Below are positions 1-8,178 of a stretch of DNA of 64,000 nucleotides, in pieces. Under the pieces are notes generated by a model that did not search any database, had not been told where the DNA came from, and saw nothing but the letters and a program-made list of their open reading frames with translations. The DNA comes from Flavobacterium proteolyticum (lineage in GTDB: Bacteria; Bacteroidota; Bacteroidia; Flavobacteriales; Flavobacteriaceae). Position 1 is the stretch's first letter. Every line of letters begins with the position of its first letter. The position numbers and the translations under genes were made by a program. The stretch spans positions 238,735 to 302,734 of the forward strand of contig NZ_JADFTZ010000003.1 in NCBI RefSeq assembly GCF_015223105.1, read 5' to 3'.

Positions 1-432
1 ACTGAACAAAAACAGACAAAAATCACGCAAAAACTACAGCCTTTGCAAGACGTTGGTTTAGGCTATGTACAATTAGGACAGTCTTCTTCTACCCTTTCTG
101 GTGGCGAGGCGCAACGTATTAAATTGGCTTCCTTTTTAGTCAAAGGAACTATAAAAGATAAAGCATTGTTCGTATTTGATGAACCTACAACAGGTTTGCA
201 TTTTCACGACATCAAAAAATTATTAGCTTCGTTTGATGCCTTATTGGAAAAAGGACACTCGATTATTGTAATTGAACACAATTTAGATTTAATCAAATGT
301 GCCGATTATATTTTAGATATTGGTCCAGAAGGTGGTGAAAATGGAGGAAAATTAGTAGCTTTTGGAACACCAGAAGAAGTAGCTAAAAATAAAAACTCTG
401 TTACAGGAAAATATTTAAAAGAAAAACTATAA
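1..432 (+). CDS. uvrA: UvrA-type excinuclease ABC subunit A, C-terminal fragment cut by window start
   Basis: The reading frame is open from base 1, so only the last 143 residues are present. It carries the second ATPase domain end of UvrA: the ABC signature [12 protein letters not shown], the Walker B segment [11 protein letters not shown], and the H-loop IIVIEHN. The tail with [21 protein letters not shown] is typical of UvrA. UvrA is the DNA-damage recognition ATPase of nucleotide excision repair and acts in the cytoplasm with UvrB. An ATG-less internal start near base 43 is not real. The next gene starts directly after the stop codon, suggesting co-transcription. A UvrA paralogue cannot be excluded without the N-terminus. 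Confidence 0.93.
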   Translation, partial: TEQKQTKITQKLQPLQDVGLGYVQLGQSSSTLSGGEAQRIKLASFLVKGTIKDKALFVFDEPTTGLHFHDIKKLLASFDALLEKGHSIIVIEHNLDLIKCADYILDIGPEGGENGGKLVAFGTPEEVAKNKNSVTGKYLKEKL

Positions 433-1629
433 ATGATAAACCCATCTGCAAATGGTTGGATTGACAAATTTTTTGCTGAAAACAATGACAATTTCATTGA
501 TTTTCAAGGCAATATTTTGTCTTTTTATGAAGATTGTAGAGCAACCGGATTTATTTATGGTTATGTGGTACATTACCAGCTTAAAAATCAAATTAATACC
601 ACAAAATGGTCGTATGATGAAGTGACGAAAGTTGGGTTTTTAAATACGCTTTTTTCGTTATATCGTATCGAAAAATCAAACGGTACGAAAGAGGATTTCA
701 TAAATTCGGTTTACCAATTTTATAAAATCATTCAGCCTGAAAACCTGAATTTCATCAAAAAATTACTTCCAGAAGGAACACACAGTTCACGATTGGAAAA
801 AATTATAGATGACCGAATCCAAACGAATAATAATACGATTAGCAAGAATTTCTCGCACATCATTACCAATGCGCTTTTATTTATTGATGTTTTGGCATTC
901 GAACATTTTTTAAAAAATGAAACGTTACCATCCGATTACCTAAAAAATATAGAATCCGATTGTATTAAAATTGTTTCGTTAGCTTTAAAAATTAAAGAGC
1001 GAAAATCAAAATACGATGAATTATTGGTGAAATTGTTTGAAAATTCGATTCGTTATACTAAATTCAATACTATTGAAAATATCGAATTATCGGAAATCAA
1101 ATTGATGCGTCATACTTCGTTATTAGAAAAGTTATATTTATTAGATATTGCTCAAATGGCACTTTGGAGCGATGAAAAATTGGAATCTAATGAAGACAAT
1201 TTCTTAAAACTTTTGAGTTCGGAATTAGATTTAAACGCAGATTTACTTGAAAAAAGTATAAAAGAAATTAATGCTTTCATTGATACATACAAATCAGAAA
1301 TTCCATTTTTTAACTATTCGAATCCGATAAAACATTTTTACGATCAAGCCAATAAAAATGTAACTAAGCTAATCATTCGCAACAAAGACCGATTAACCAA
1401 AGAAATCAAAGAAAGTGGCGAATTAATGCAGCTTTTAGCCAAATCCACCACAAAAGATTTGAGCAAAGAAGAAAAAAAGAAAGTAAAAAAACAGTTGCTT
1501 GATATCTGTAAAACAGTGCCATCATTAACTATCTTTTTACTTCCTGGTGGTGGCTTGTTATTGCCTATTTTAATAAAATTTATCCCTCAGTTATTGCCTT
1601 CGGCGTTTAATGAGAATTTGGATGATTAA
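433..1629 (+). CDS. LETM1-related protein of flavobacteria
   Basis: A 398-residue protein starting at the ATG that immediately follows the uvrA stop. The body is helical and charged with no clear domain. The last 70 residues show the LETM1-like signature: a basic KEEKKKVKKQLLDICKTVP stretch followed by the hydrophobic LLPGGGLLLPILIKFIPQLL and a PSAF end. Such proteins are annotated in flavobacteria as LETM1-related, sometimes biofilm-associated; I recall this only from family naming and the biochemical role is unknown. One hydrophobic segment suggests membrane attachment. The 3' end overlaps the convergent carbonic anhydrase gene by four bases. Confidence 0.75.
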   Translation: MINPSANGWIDKFFAENNDNFIDFQGNILSFYEDCRATGFIYGYVVHYQLKNQINTTKWSYDEVTKVGFLNTLFSLYRIEKSNGTKEDFINSVYQFYKIIQPENLNFIKKLLPEGTHSSRLEKIIDDRIQTNNNTISKNFSHIITNALLFIDVLAFEHFLKNETLPSDYLKNIESDCIKIVSLALKIKERKSKYDELLVKLFENSIRYTKFNTIENIELSEIKLMRHTSLLEKLYLLDIAQMALWSDEKLESNEDNFLKLLSSELDLNADLLEKSIKEINAFIDTYKSEIPFFNYSNPIKHFYDQANKNVTKLIIRNKDRLTKEIKESGELMQLLAKSTTKDLSKEEKKKVKKQLLDICKTVPSLTIFLLPGGGLLLPILIKFIPQLLPSAFNENLDD

Positions 1630-2267
1630 AACTTCAACTGGTACACATCATCCAAATCCTTATCACAACTAAAATTTACTCCTAAATCGGTAACATAGCC
1701 ATCGTTAAGTCCATAAACCCAACCATGTAAGGATAATTCTTGACCGTTTTTCCATGCATTTTGAACAATAGATGTTTTGGCTAAATCCATTACTTGTTCT
1801 TTCACGTTGATTTCAACAAATTTATTGAAACGTTCTTTTTCATCGGTAATCGCATCTAATTCTTCATGGTGAAAACGATATACATCTTTAATATGACGAA
1901 TCCAATTATCAATAATCCCAATAGAATTATTTCCCATTGCGGCTTTAACACCACCACAACCATAATGTCCACAAACAATTACATGTTTTACTTTTAAAGC
2001 ATTTACAGCGTAATCTAAAACACTTAACATGTTCATATCGGTATGTAAAACCATGTTGGCAATATTTCGATGCACAAAAACTTCTCCAGGTTCAGCACCA
2101 ATAATTTCATTAGCAGGAACACGACTGTCAGAACAACCAATCCATAATAATGGAGGTTCTTGTCCTTCAGCCAAATTTTTAAAATAATTTGGACTAATAG
2201 CCAATTTATCTTGCACCCACTTTTTGTTGTTATCTAATATTTTCTTATAAAAATCGCTCATTATCAT
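1626..2267 (-). CDS. can: beta-class carbonic anhydrase (first copy)
   Basis: Interconverts CO2 and bicarbonate with zinc. Beta-class residues are visible: C45, D47 and R49 in CSDSR, and H101 and C104 in GHYGCGG. The 213-residue length is normal and there is no signal peptide, so the enzyme is cytoplasmic. Two ATGs lie at the start (residues 1 and 3) and either may be used. Its own -7 element, TATATTTG on the minus strand at 2282-2289, sits 15 bases upstream. A terminator separates it from the SulP/second anhydrase unit, so it is probably transcribed independently although it lies in the same bicarbonate block. Confidence 0.95.
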   Translation of the reverse strand: MIMSDFYKKILDNNKKWVQDKLAISPNYFKNLAEGQEPPLLWIGCSDSRVPANEIIGAEPGEVFVHRNIANMVLHTDMNMLSVLDYAVNALKVKHVIVCGHYGCGGVKAAMGNNSIGIIDNWIRHIKDVYRFHHEELDAITDEKERFNKFVEINVKEQVMDLAKTSIVQNAWKNGQELSLHGWVYGLNDGYVTDLGVNFSCDKDLDDVYQLKF

Positions 2268-2281
2268 AATCTATGTGGTAT

Positions 2282-2289
2282 CAAATATA
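2282..2289 (-). promoter_or_regulatory. -7 promoter element of the first carbonic anhydrase gene
   Basis: Minus-strand TATATTTG matches the flavobacterial -7 consensus TAnnTTTG exactly and lies 15 bases before the ATG at 2267. Confidence 0.6.
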
Positions 2290-2295
2290 AAACAA

Positions 2296-2341
2296 AAAAG
2301 CCATCAACACTATGTGAATTTGAAGTGAAATGATGACTTTT
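2296..2341 (-). terminator. intrinsic terminator after the SulP/carbonic anhydrase unit
   Basis: On the minus strand AAAAGTCATCA pairs with TGATGGCTTTT (one G-U pair), with an inner CACT/AGTG stem, followed by a T-rich run. It lies between the second anhydrase stop and the promoter of the first anhydrase. Confidence 0.6.
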
Positions 2342-2366
2342 AAATTATCGATTTATTTTTTTAACC

Positions 2367-3047
2367 CTAACGAAGTGCTGCCACTGTAAAATCAGGATTT
2401 AATTCATCTTTAATAAACATCACATCGTCGTAGAAAGTTACTAAACCTGTTTCAATATCATGCATGGCACCAACAATACCTATTTCACCATTTTCAACCA
2501 TTTGTTCTAAAACAAAACTGCGTTCGATGATGTTTTTCACATTTCGTTTTACATTGATTTCTGATACATTTTCAACAAAATCAGAATTAGAAGAACTTCT
2601 ATTCTCTGAAATTGTACTCTCCTCATAAACAGCGGGTTGTATTTTAGATAGTAATTCCGTTAGGTTTCCTAATTTAACATGGTCGCAAGCCCCTTTTACT
2701 GCACCACATTTACTATGACCTAAAACCACAATTAATTTAGAACCAGCAACTTTACAAGCAAATTCCATACTTCCTAAGATATCCGTATTTACAATATTTC
2801 CGGCAATTCTAACCGAAAAAATATCGCCTAATCCTTGGTCAAAAATTAACTCTGCTGAAGTTCTACTATCAATACAACTTAAAATCGTAGCAAATGGCCA
2901 TTGACCATCACGAGTTTCGTTTACTTGTTCTAATAAATCTCTATGAGCCTTTAAATTATTAATAAAACGATCATTTCCTTCTTGTAAAAACTGTAAAGCT
3001 TTACGAGGAGTCATTTGCGCCTGAGTTTCTTTATTATGTGCTTTCAT
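2367..3047 (-). CDS. beta-class carbonic anhydrase (second copy)
   Basis: A 226-residue beta-carbonic anhydrase with C58, D60, R62 (CIDSR) and H111, C114 (GHSKCGA) as expected zinc and active-site residues. It is clearly a different branch from the first copy: it has a longer N-terminus and an inserted acidic/serine-rich loop near residues 145-160. No signal peptide is seen. It lies 10 bases downstream of the SulP transporter gene on the same strand, so the two are very likely one transcript, coupling bicarbonate transport with hydration. Function as anhydrase is well supported; physiological direction is inferred. Confidence 0.94.
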   Translation of the reverse strand: MKAHNKETQAQMTPRKALQFLQEGNDRFINNLKAHRDLLEQVNETRDGQWPFATILSCIDSRTSAELIFDQGLGDIFSVRIAGNIVNTDILGSMEFACKVAGSKLIVVLGHSKCGAVKGACDHVKLGNLTELLSKIQPAVYEESTISENRSSSNSDFVENVSEINVKRNVKNIIERSFVLEQMVENGEIGIVGAMHDIETGLVTFYDDVMFIKDELNPDFTVAALR

Positions 3048-3057
3048 AGTTGTTGTG

Positions 3058-4653
3058 TTATTTTATTTCTTCTTTTGAATCTTTAATTTTTATGTGTTTG
3101 AATTCTGTATTTTCTAAGTCATATTGCTCTTTAAAACCTTTCAATGTTAAATCGATTTCTTTATCATCTGCCTTTACATTTCTAAAATCTTTAATTAATT
3201 CAACAACATCAAAATCGATGTATTTGGTGTTTGAAGCATCAATAATTAACTTCGAACCTTTTGGAATACTTGCTAAAGTATTTTTAATCGCTGCCTTATT
3301 TAAAAACGAAACTTCTTGCGCTAATTTAATAGTAATAACATCACCATCATGAAAAGATTCTTTCTTGAATGAATAGGCTATTTTTAAGTTTTGATACAAA
3401 ATAAAAATAATACTCACTGCTAATCCGATACCAACTCCTTTCAATAAATCAATACGAACCACCGCAATAACGGTAACCACAAAAGGAATAAATTGAGTAT
3501 AACCATTATTCCATAAATGTACAAAAACACTTGGTTTTGCCAATTTATAACCAACCATCAATAAAACCGCTGCTAAAGCTGCTAATGGGATTTTATTTAA
3601 AATAAACGGAATAGAAAGTGCAAAAGTGAATAAAAGAAATCCATGAAAAATAGTAGATAATTTAGTTCTTCCACCAGAATTAATATTAGCAGAAGAACGA
3701 ACAACTACTGAAGTCATAGGTAATCCTCCTAACAATCCACTTAATAAATTTCCAATTCCTTGCGCTTTTAATTCGCGATTCGTATCGGTGAATCGTTTGT
3801 ATGGATCTAATTTATCTGTTGCTTCAATACACAATAAAGTTTCAATTGATGCCACCACAGCTATAGTAACTGCTACTATCCAAACCTTTACATTAGTTAA
3901 TTCGGTAAAATCAGGTAAAGCGAATCCATTTTTAATTTCTTCAAAAGAGGGAAGATTTACTAGATGATTTTGGGTAATAATCGCTAAACTTGAACCTGAT
4001 TGAATAAAAAACTCATTCAATAATATACTTACCACCACAACTACCAAAGCTCCAGGAATAACTTTTATTTTTTTCAAAGCAGGAACTTTTTCCCAAGTAA
4101 TCAAAATGGCTAATGATAATAAAGCGATAATTAAAGCTCCTGTGTGTATGTAATTTATTGATTCTATTAACGTATCAAATGTAGAATGACCCGATTTTTC
4201 TATGTAGAAAAAATCACCCTCGTTATCTACATCGTGACCAAAAGCATGTGGAATCTGTTTTAGGATAATAATAATTCCTATGGCGGCTAACATTCCCTCA
4301 ATTACACTTGTGGGAAAATAATTAGAAAAACTTCCAGCTCTTAAAAAACCTAATAGAATTTGTATTATTCCAGCTAAAATTACAGCAACCAAAAAAATAT
4401 CAAAACTTCCTAAATCAGTAATAGCTGTTAAAACAATCGCCGTTAAACCTGCTGCTGGACCTGTAACACTCAAAGCAGAATTACTTAAAAAACCAACTAA
4501 CACACCTCCAATCACCCCAGAAACAATACCAGAAAACAAAGGAGCTCCAGAGGCCAGTGCAATACCTAAACATAAGGGTAATGCAATTAAAAATACAACA
4601 AGACCAGATGCAAGATCTCCTCTTATATTAGAAAAAATAGAATGACTATTCAT
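3058..4653 (-). CDS. SulP-family inorganic anion transporter, probably bicarbonate
   Basis: A 531-residue inner-membrane protein with about 10-14 hydrophobic segments, the SulP signature region GDLASGLVVFLIALPLCLGI near residues 11-30, the SVTGPAAGL motif near 63-71, and a C-terminal STAS-like region (SFLNKAAIKNTLASIPKG..LIIDASNTKYIDFDVVELI, split here). SulP proteins carry sulfate, bicarbonate or dicarboxylates. The directly following carbonic anhydrase gene points to bicarbonate, as in BicA-type systems; this is inference from context. The ATG start fits the usual short cytoplasmic N-terminus. Confidence 0.9.
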   Translation of the reverse strand: MNSHSIFSNIRGDLASGLVVFLIALPLCLGIALASGAPLFSGIVSGVIGGVLVGFLSNSALSVTGPAAGLTAIVLTAITDLGSFDIFLVAVILAGIIQILLGFLRAGSFSNYFPTSVIEGMLAAIGIIIILKQIPHAFGHDVDNEGDFFYIEKSGHSTFDTLIESINYIHTGALIIALLSLAILITWEKVPALKKIKVIPGALVVVVVSILLNEFFIQSGSSLAIITQNHLVNLPSFEEIKNGFALPDFTELTNVKVWIVAVTIAVVASIETLLCIEATDKLDPYKRFTDTNRELKAQGIGNLLSGLLGGLPMTSVVVRSSANINSGGRTKLSTIFHGFLLFTFALSIPFILNKIPLAALAAVLLMVGYKLAKPSVFVHLWNNGYTQFIPFVVTVIAVVRIDLLKGVGIGLAVSIIFILYQNLKIAYSFKKESFHDGDVITIKLAQEVSFLNKAAIKNTLASIPKGSKLIIDASNTKYIDFDVVELIKDFRNVKADDKEIDLTLKGFKEQYDLENTEFKHIKIKDSKEEIK

Positions 4654-4721
4654 AGAATTATATAATACATTAATACTTTAACACCCCAAAAAACTAAAGA
4701 ATGTTTAGAAGAAAAACTATA

Positions 4722-5012
4722 TTATAAATTATTTGGAGGAGGAGAAAAAATTTGATGGGCTAAATTATCAAAACTCAAATCATACTTTAAAAGTACGTTA
4801 AAGGCTACTAACTTGACTGATGAAAAATTTATAATTAAAAAATTGCTAGTGGGTACTGATTTAATTTCATTAAATGGCGCATGATTTTCTTCCTCTTCAC
4901 ATGTACTATAAAAATACGACGTATCCACTTTATTATCTATCATCCCAATAATTGTTGGGGTAGATAAAAAAGTAATAAATAAAAATAAAACTATGCTAAC
5001 CATTAATTTCAT
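4722..5012 (-). CDS. small exported protein of unknown function with F-S-P-P-P end
   Basis: A 96-residue protein with a strongly hydrophobic N-terminus (MKLMVSIVLFLFITFLSTPT), then an acidic EEEENH patch and a C-terminus ending IFSPPPNNL. I recall similar small flavobacterial proteins that share the leader, the acidic patch and a terminal F-x-PPP motif; this is memory, not a search. A periplasmic or membrane-anchored product is likely. It lies between dps and SulP on the same strand, without close spacing to either. No function can be assigned. Confidence 0.6.
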   Translation of the reverse strand: MKLMVSIVLFLFITFLSTPTIIGMIDNKVDTSYFYSTCEEEENHAPFNEIKSVPTSNFLIINFSSVKLVAFNVLLKYDLSFDNLAHQIFSPPPNNL

Positions 5013-5085
5013 ATTGCGAATATACTATTTTCAAATTATAATTAATCTTATTTTAGTATAAAAACCAATTTGAAAATTAACATTG

Positions 5086-5565
5086 CTAAATTTCCTCTTC
5101 CATCCAAGCTTTTAACATCCAATTTGTTTTTTCTTGTTCAGCAATAAAATCGCTCATCATCGAATTTGTTCCTTCATCATTTATAGCATTCGATTTAGTC
5201 AAAATTGCTCTTTCTATTTGTAATAAAACAGACAATGAATCTAATATTAATTGAATGGCTTCTACATCTTTCGAAATTCCTTTTCCAACTTTTAATTTAC
5301 TATTTGCCATATAATCTGAAAAAGTGTGCAAAGGTGTTCCTCCCAAAGTTAACACTCGTTCGGCTATCAAATCAATTTTAATTTGACTATCATTATATAA
5401 TTCTTCAAATTTTAAATGCAAATCAAAAAAACGTTTTCCTTTAATGTTCCAATGTAATCCTCTCAAATTTTGATAGTATATTTGAAAGTTAGATAACAAT
5501 CCATTCAATTCTGTTACTAATTCCTCTGATTGTTCTTTTGGTAATCCTAAACTATTTAATTTCAT
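5086..5565 (-). CDS. dps: Dps-family DNA-binding ferritin-like protein
   Basis: A 159-residue Dps. The intersubunit ferroxidase residues H38, H50, D65 and E69 are in place (in GLHWN, DLH and DLIAERV), matching the spacing in characterised Dps proteins. Dps forms a dodecameric shell that oxidises and stores iron using hydrogen peroxide and protects DNA. The gene is divergent from oxyR with a 95-base gap holding a candidate OxyR operator, so peroxide induction is likely. The N-terminus is short and only weakly basic, so DNA binding itself is not guaranteed. Confidence 0.95.
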   Translation of the reverse strand: MKLNSLGLPKEQSEELVTELNGLLSNFQIYYQNLRGLHWNIKGKRFFDLHLKFEELYNDSQIKIDLIAERVLTLGGTPLHTFSDYMANSKLKVGKGISKDVEAIQLILDSLSVLLQIERAILTKSNAINDEGTNSMMSDFIAEQEKTNWMLKAWMEEEI

Positions 5566-5610
5566 AATTCTTAATTTATATATCCAAAATTAAAATTTTA
5601 AGGTTTTATT

Positions 5611-5643
5611 ATCAATAAATTTAATTGATAGTTTTTATATTTG
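5611..5643. promoter_or_regulatory. candidate OxyR operator and oxyR -7 element between dps and oxyR
   Basis: ATCAAT at 5611-5616 and ATTGAT at 5624-5629 form a 6-base inverted repeat around an AT-rich 7-base spacer, as expected for a LysR-family dimer. A further ATCAAT lies at 5654-5659, touching the start codon. The exact -7 element TATATTTG at 5636-5643 on the plus strand lies between them, so OxyR binding would affect its own promoter. Confidence 0.5.
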
Positions 5644-5660
5644 CATCAAATTTATCAATA

Positions 5661-6599
5661 ATGACAATTACACAACTATATTACGTTTTGGCGGTTGCCG
5701 AATACAAAAATTTTACTTTAGCTGCTGAAAAATGTTTCGTTACTCAACCTACATTAAGTATGCAAATACAAAAACTAGAAGATGAATTGGATATTTTAAT
5801 TTTTGATCGAAGTAAAAAACCAATTTTATTAACTGAAGTTGGGGAGAAAATCGTCAATCAAGCTAAGAATATTGTTAACGAAGCAGGAAGAATAAAAGAC
5901 ATCGTTGACCAACAAAAAGGTTACATTGGTGGCGAATTTAAAGTGGGAATTATTCCAACGGTTATGCCAACTCTACTTCCTATGTTCTTAAATAATTTTA
6001 TTAAAAAATATCCAAAAGTCAATTTGATTATTGAAGAACAAACAACTGAGGAAATTATTAAAAAATTAAAGAATGGCCATTTAGATTGTGCTATTGCTGC
6101 AACTCCTTTGGAGGAAGAAAATCTAAAAGAGATTGTTTTATATTACGAGCCTTTTGTAGCCTATGTACCATCAAATCATCCATCAATTGATAAAAAAGAA
6201 ATTGAAATTGCTGATTTAGACCTTGATAAAATTCTACTTTTACAAGATGGACATTGTTTTAGAAATGGTATTCTAAATTTATGTAAAAACAATAAATACA
6301 TTACAGACAGTCATTTTCAATTAGAAAGTGGAAGCTTTGAAACCCTTATTAAATTAGCAGATGAAGGCTTAGGCACTACACTACTCCCTTATTTACATAC
6401 TTTAGATTTGAATGAAAAAAGTAAAACAAAACTAAAACCATTTAAAGATCCTAAACCTGCTCGAGAAGTAAGTTTGATTTATCCTAAAAATGAATTAAAA
6501 ATTCATATCATTAATGCTTTACGCGATACTATCGCTGGCGTTGTTCGTGGAGCTATTGCTTTTAGTGATGTTGAGATTATCAGTCCAAAAACAAAATAA
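5661..6599 (+). CDS. oxyR: OxyR-type LysR-family peroxide regulator
   Basis: A 312-residue LysR-type regulator with an N-terminal winged helix (residues 1-60; TLAAEKCFVTQPTLSMQIQK) and a substrate-binding-like regulatory domain. C199 and C208 (GHCFRN..NLC) sit at exactly the E. coli OxyR numbers of the peroxidatic disulfide pair, which identifies it as OxyR rather than a generic LysR protein. The ATG at 5661 was chosen over an upstream TTG because it gives the standard MTITQLYYVLAVAE N-terminus and lies 17 bases after a -7 element. It is divergent from dps, a known OxyR target in other bacteria. Confidence 0.95.
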   Translation: MTITQLYYVLAVAEYKNFTLAAEKCFVTQPTLSMQIQKLEDELDILIFDRSKKPILLTEVGEKIVNQAKNIVNEAGRIKDIVDQQKGYIGGEFKVGIIPTVMPTLLPMFLNNFIKKYPKVNLIIEEQTTEEIIKKLKNGHLDCAIAATPLEEENLKEIVLYYEPFVAYVPSNHPSIDKKEIEIADLDLDKILLLQDGHCFRNGILNLCKNNKYITDSHFQLESGSFETLIKLADEGLGTTLLPYLHTLDLNEKSKTKLKPFKDPKPAREVSLIYPKNELKIHIINALRDTIAGVVRGAIAFSDVEIISPKTK

Positions 6600-6620
6600 A
6601 TTTCAATTTATAGCATAAAA

Positions 6621-6650
6621 AAAGTCCCGAGGTTATCGGGACTTATATTT
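6621..6650. terminator. bidirectional terminator between oxyR and the 64-residue gene
   Basis: AGTCCCGA (6623-6630) and TCGGGACT (6636-6643) form a perfect 8-base stem with loop GGTTA, flanked by A and T runs, between two convergent genes. Confidence 0.85.
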
Positions 6651-6651
6651 T

Positions 6652-6846
6652 TTAGTTGATATAAATTAAACATTGTCTTAATTCAGGCTTTTCTTCGGTA
6701 AACTGTAAAAGCCACTCTCTTAATTGATCAATTTCGTAAGGAAGCAATATTCGGACTGCTTTTTCTAATTCTTTACAAAATAGTTTTGCATCAAAACTCA
6801 CTCGCTCCAAGATTGATTTGGTGTAAGAAAACATAGGTCTGGGCAT
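6652..6846 (-). CDS. conserved small protein, unknown function
   Basis: A 64-residue, probably cytoplasmic helical protein beginning MPRPMFSYTKSILERVSFD. It has good coding character, a separate position between two terminator-flanked genes, and resembles small proteins I recall from many flavobacterial genomes. No signal peptide, membrane segment or catalytic motif is visible. Two cysteines (in LFCKEL and RQCLIY) are present. Function unknown. Confidence 0.65.
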   Translation of the reverse strand: MPRPMFSYTKSILERVSFDAKLFCKELEKAVRILLPYEIDQLREWLLQFTEEKPELRQCLIYIN

Positions 6847-6978
6847 AACTTTTCTAGTTAAATGGTTAGACTAGGGGTAAGAACTTGTTGTAAAGATAAA
6901 CAAAAAAATCTTTCGAAAACGATTTAGTTGGCAAAAAAAATGCTAAAATTTTATTAAATTCTCACCTTACAATAAAAA

Positions 6979-7644
6979 TCATATATTTTTTGTTGCTCTT
7001 AACATTTCACGTTTACCAGGAGCTCCAGGCAGTTTTTCAATTGAAAATCCGACACTTAGCATCGCGTTCTTAATCGATGAACGACATGCATACGTAACAA
7101 GAGTTCCTTTTGGTAAAAGTGCATCGAACATTTTCTTAAAAATGGCTTCACTCCATAATTCGGGTTGTAATGGAAATCCGAATGCATCAAAATAAATTAA
7201 ATCATATTGATTTTTATCTTCTATATCATGAAAAAACTGTTTTCTCTTAGTTAAAAGAAAGTTTTCGGTAATCTTTTGTTGGCTTTCCCAATCACAAGAA
7301 TGCATTTTATTAAAAACGTCTTGATACTTTTCTGCTTCTAATTCAGAAACATAATTCATTTGTGCAATTTCTTCTTCAGAAATTGGATATGCTTCTACTC
7401 CAACGTAATTTACTTTATCTTTAGTTAGTGTTTCTAAAAAGGTAATAAAAGTATTCAGACCTGTTCCAAAACCAATCTCTAAAATCGAAATCGAATCTTG
7501 TTTTTGAAATAAATTCAATCCATTTTTAATGAAAACATGTTTCGCTTCCTGAATAGCGCCATGAGTAGAATGATAGTTCTCATCCCAATCTGGAATTCGT
7601 ATGGTCGTGGACCCGTCATCGGTAATAATAATTTCTCTTTTCAT
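6979..7644 (-). CDS. mnmD: tRNA 5-methylaminomethyl-2-thiouridine methyltransferase MnmD
   Basis: A 221-residue stand-alone methyltransferase matching the first half of bifunctional MnmC. It methylates the aminomethyl group at U34 of certain tRNAs using S-adenosylmethionine. Visible motifs are ILEIGFGTGLNTF (SAM binding), VGVEAYP, and YDLIYFDAFGFPLQPELWS, followed by the ending LPGAPGKREMLRA typical of MnmD. No FAD-dependent oxidase domain is attached, as is usual for MnmD of this phylum. Neighbouring DUF4920 and aminotransferase genes are commonly found beside it in flavobacteria (recollection). Confidence 0.93.
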   Translation of the reverse strand: MKREIIITDDGSTTIRIPDWDENYHSTHGAIQEAKHVFIKNGLNLFQKQDSISILEIGFGTGLNTFITFLETLTKDKVNYVGVEAYPISEEEIAQMNYVSELEAEKYQDVFNKMHSCDWESQQKITENFLLTKRKQFFHDIEDKNQYDLIYFDAFGFPLQPELWSEAIFKKMFDALLPKGTLVTYACRSSIKNAMLSVGFSIEKLPGAPGKREMLRATKNI

Positions 7645-7660
7645 AGCAAATTCAAAAAGA

Positions 7661-7698
7661 AAAGGTTTAAGAATTCGTAATCTAGTTCTTAAACCTTT
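7661..7698 (-). terminator. terminator after the heme lipoprotein gene
   Basis: AAAGGTTTAAGAA (7661-7673) and TTCTTAAACCTTT (7686-7698) form a perfect 13-base stem with a 12-base loop. On the minus strand it is followed by TCTTTTTG. It ends the DUF4920/lipoprotein unit and isolates mnmD. Confidence 0.75.
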
Positions 7699-7713
7699 CT
7701 ATTTTATGAGCAA

Positions 7714-8178
7714 TTACTCAATATACAATTTCTTAATTTTTGGTATCGGTCCACCGCATTTCACTTCATGACATTGAATACAAGCGTCAATTCCGTTATT
7801 AAAGTGTTCTTTCGCATTCTTCGGATCTTGATAAATTAATTCCTGAGCTTTGATAAATTTAGCCGCTTGCTCTTCGAAAAAAGCATCTTTATCGGTTTCG
7901 TCTGTCATCACCGCTTTATGAATGCGAATAAAATGTTGCGGAAATTTTCCTATCGTATCCCCTTTTATAATGCGCTCTTTCAAACGCTGGTTGTCCACAT
8001 ACATTTGCTCCATTAAAGCTGCCATTTCTGACATTTCGTACATTTCAAAACCATCTTTATTTACTTTTGAATCGGTTTCACAAGCTTCTTTATCCGTTGC
8101 TTTCTCTTCAGCTTTTTTATCACAAGATAATGATAATGAGAAAATTGCAAAAGAGCAAAGTAGAATTAACTGTTTCAT
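7714..8178 (-). CDS. cytochrome c-like lipoprotein with one CxxCH heme site
   Basis: A 154-residue protein with a lipoprotein signal (hydrophobic stretch ending SLSLS-C at residue 19) and a single heme c attachment motif CIQCH near the C-terminus, in DACIQCHEVKCGGPIPKIKK. The central part is helical, as in four-helix cytochromes c' where the CxxCH also lies near the C-terminus; assignment to that fold is inference. It probably sits in the periplasm or on a membrane. Its ATG overlaps the stop of the DUF4920 gene (TAATG), so the two are translationally coupled. Confidence 0.75.
   Translation of the reverse strand: MKQLILLCSFAIFSLSLSCDKKAEEKATDKEACETDSKVNKDGFEMYEMSEMAALMEQMYVDNQRLKERIIKGDTIGKFPQHFIRIHKAVMTDETDKDAFFEEQAAKFIKAQELIYQDPKNAKEHFNNGIDACIQCHEVKCGGPIPKIKKLYIE

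Noticed and set aside
5625..5660. Longer oxyR start at an upstream TTG
   Set aside because: The codons overlap the operator and promoter and do not match OxyR N-termini; the ATG at 5661 does.
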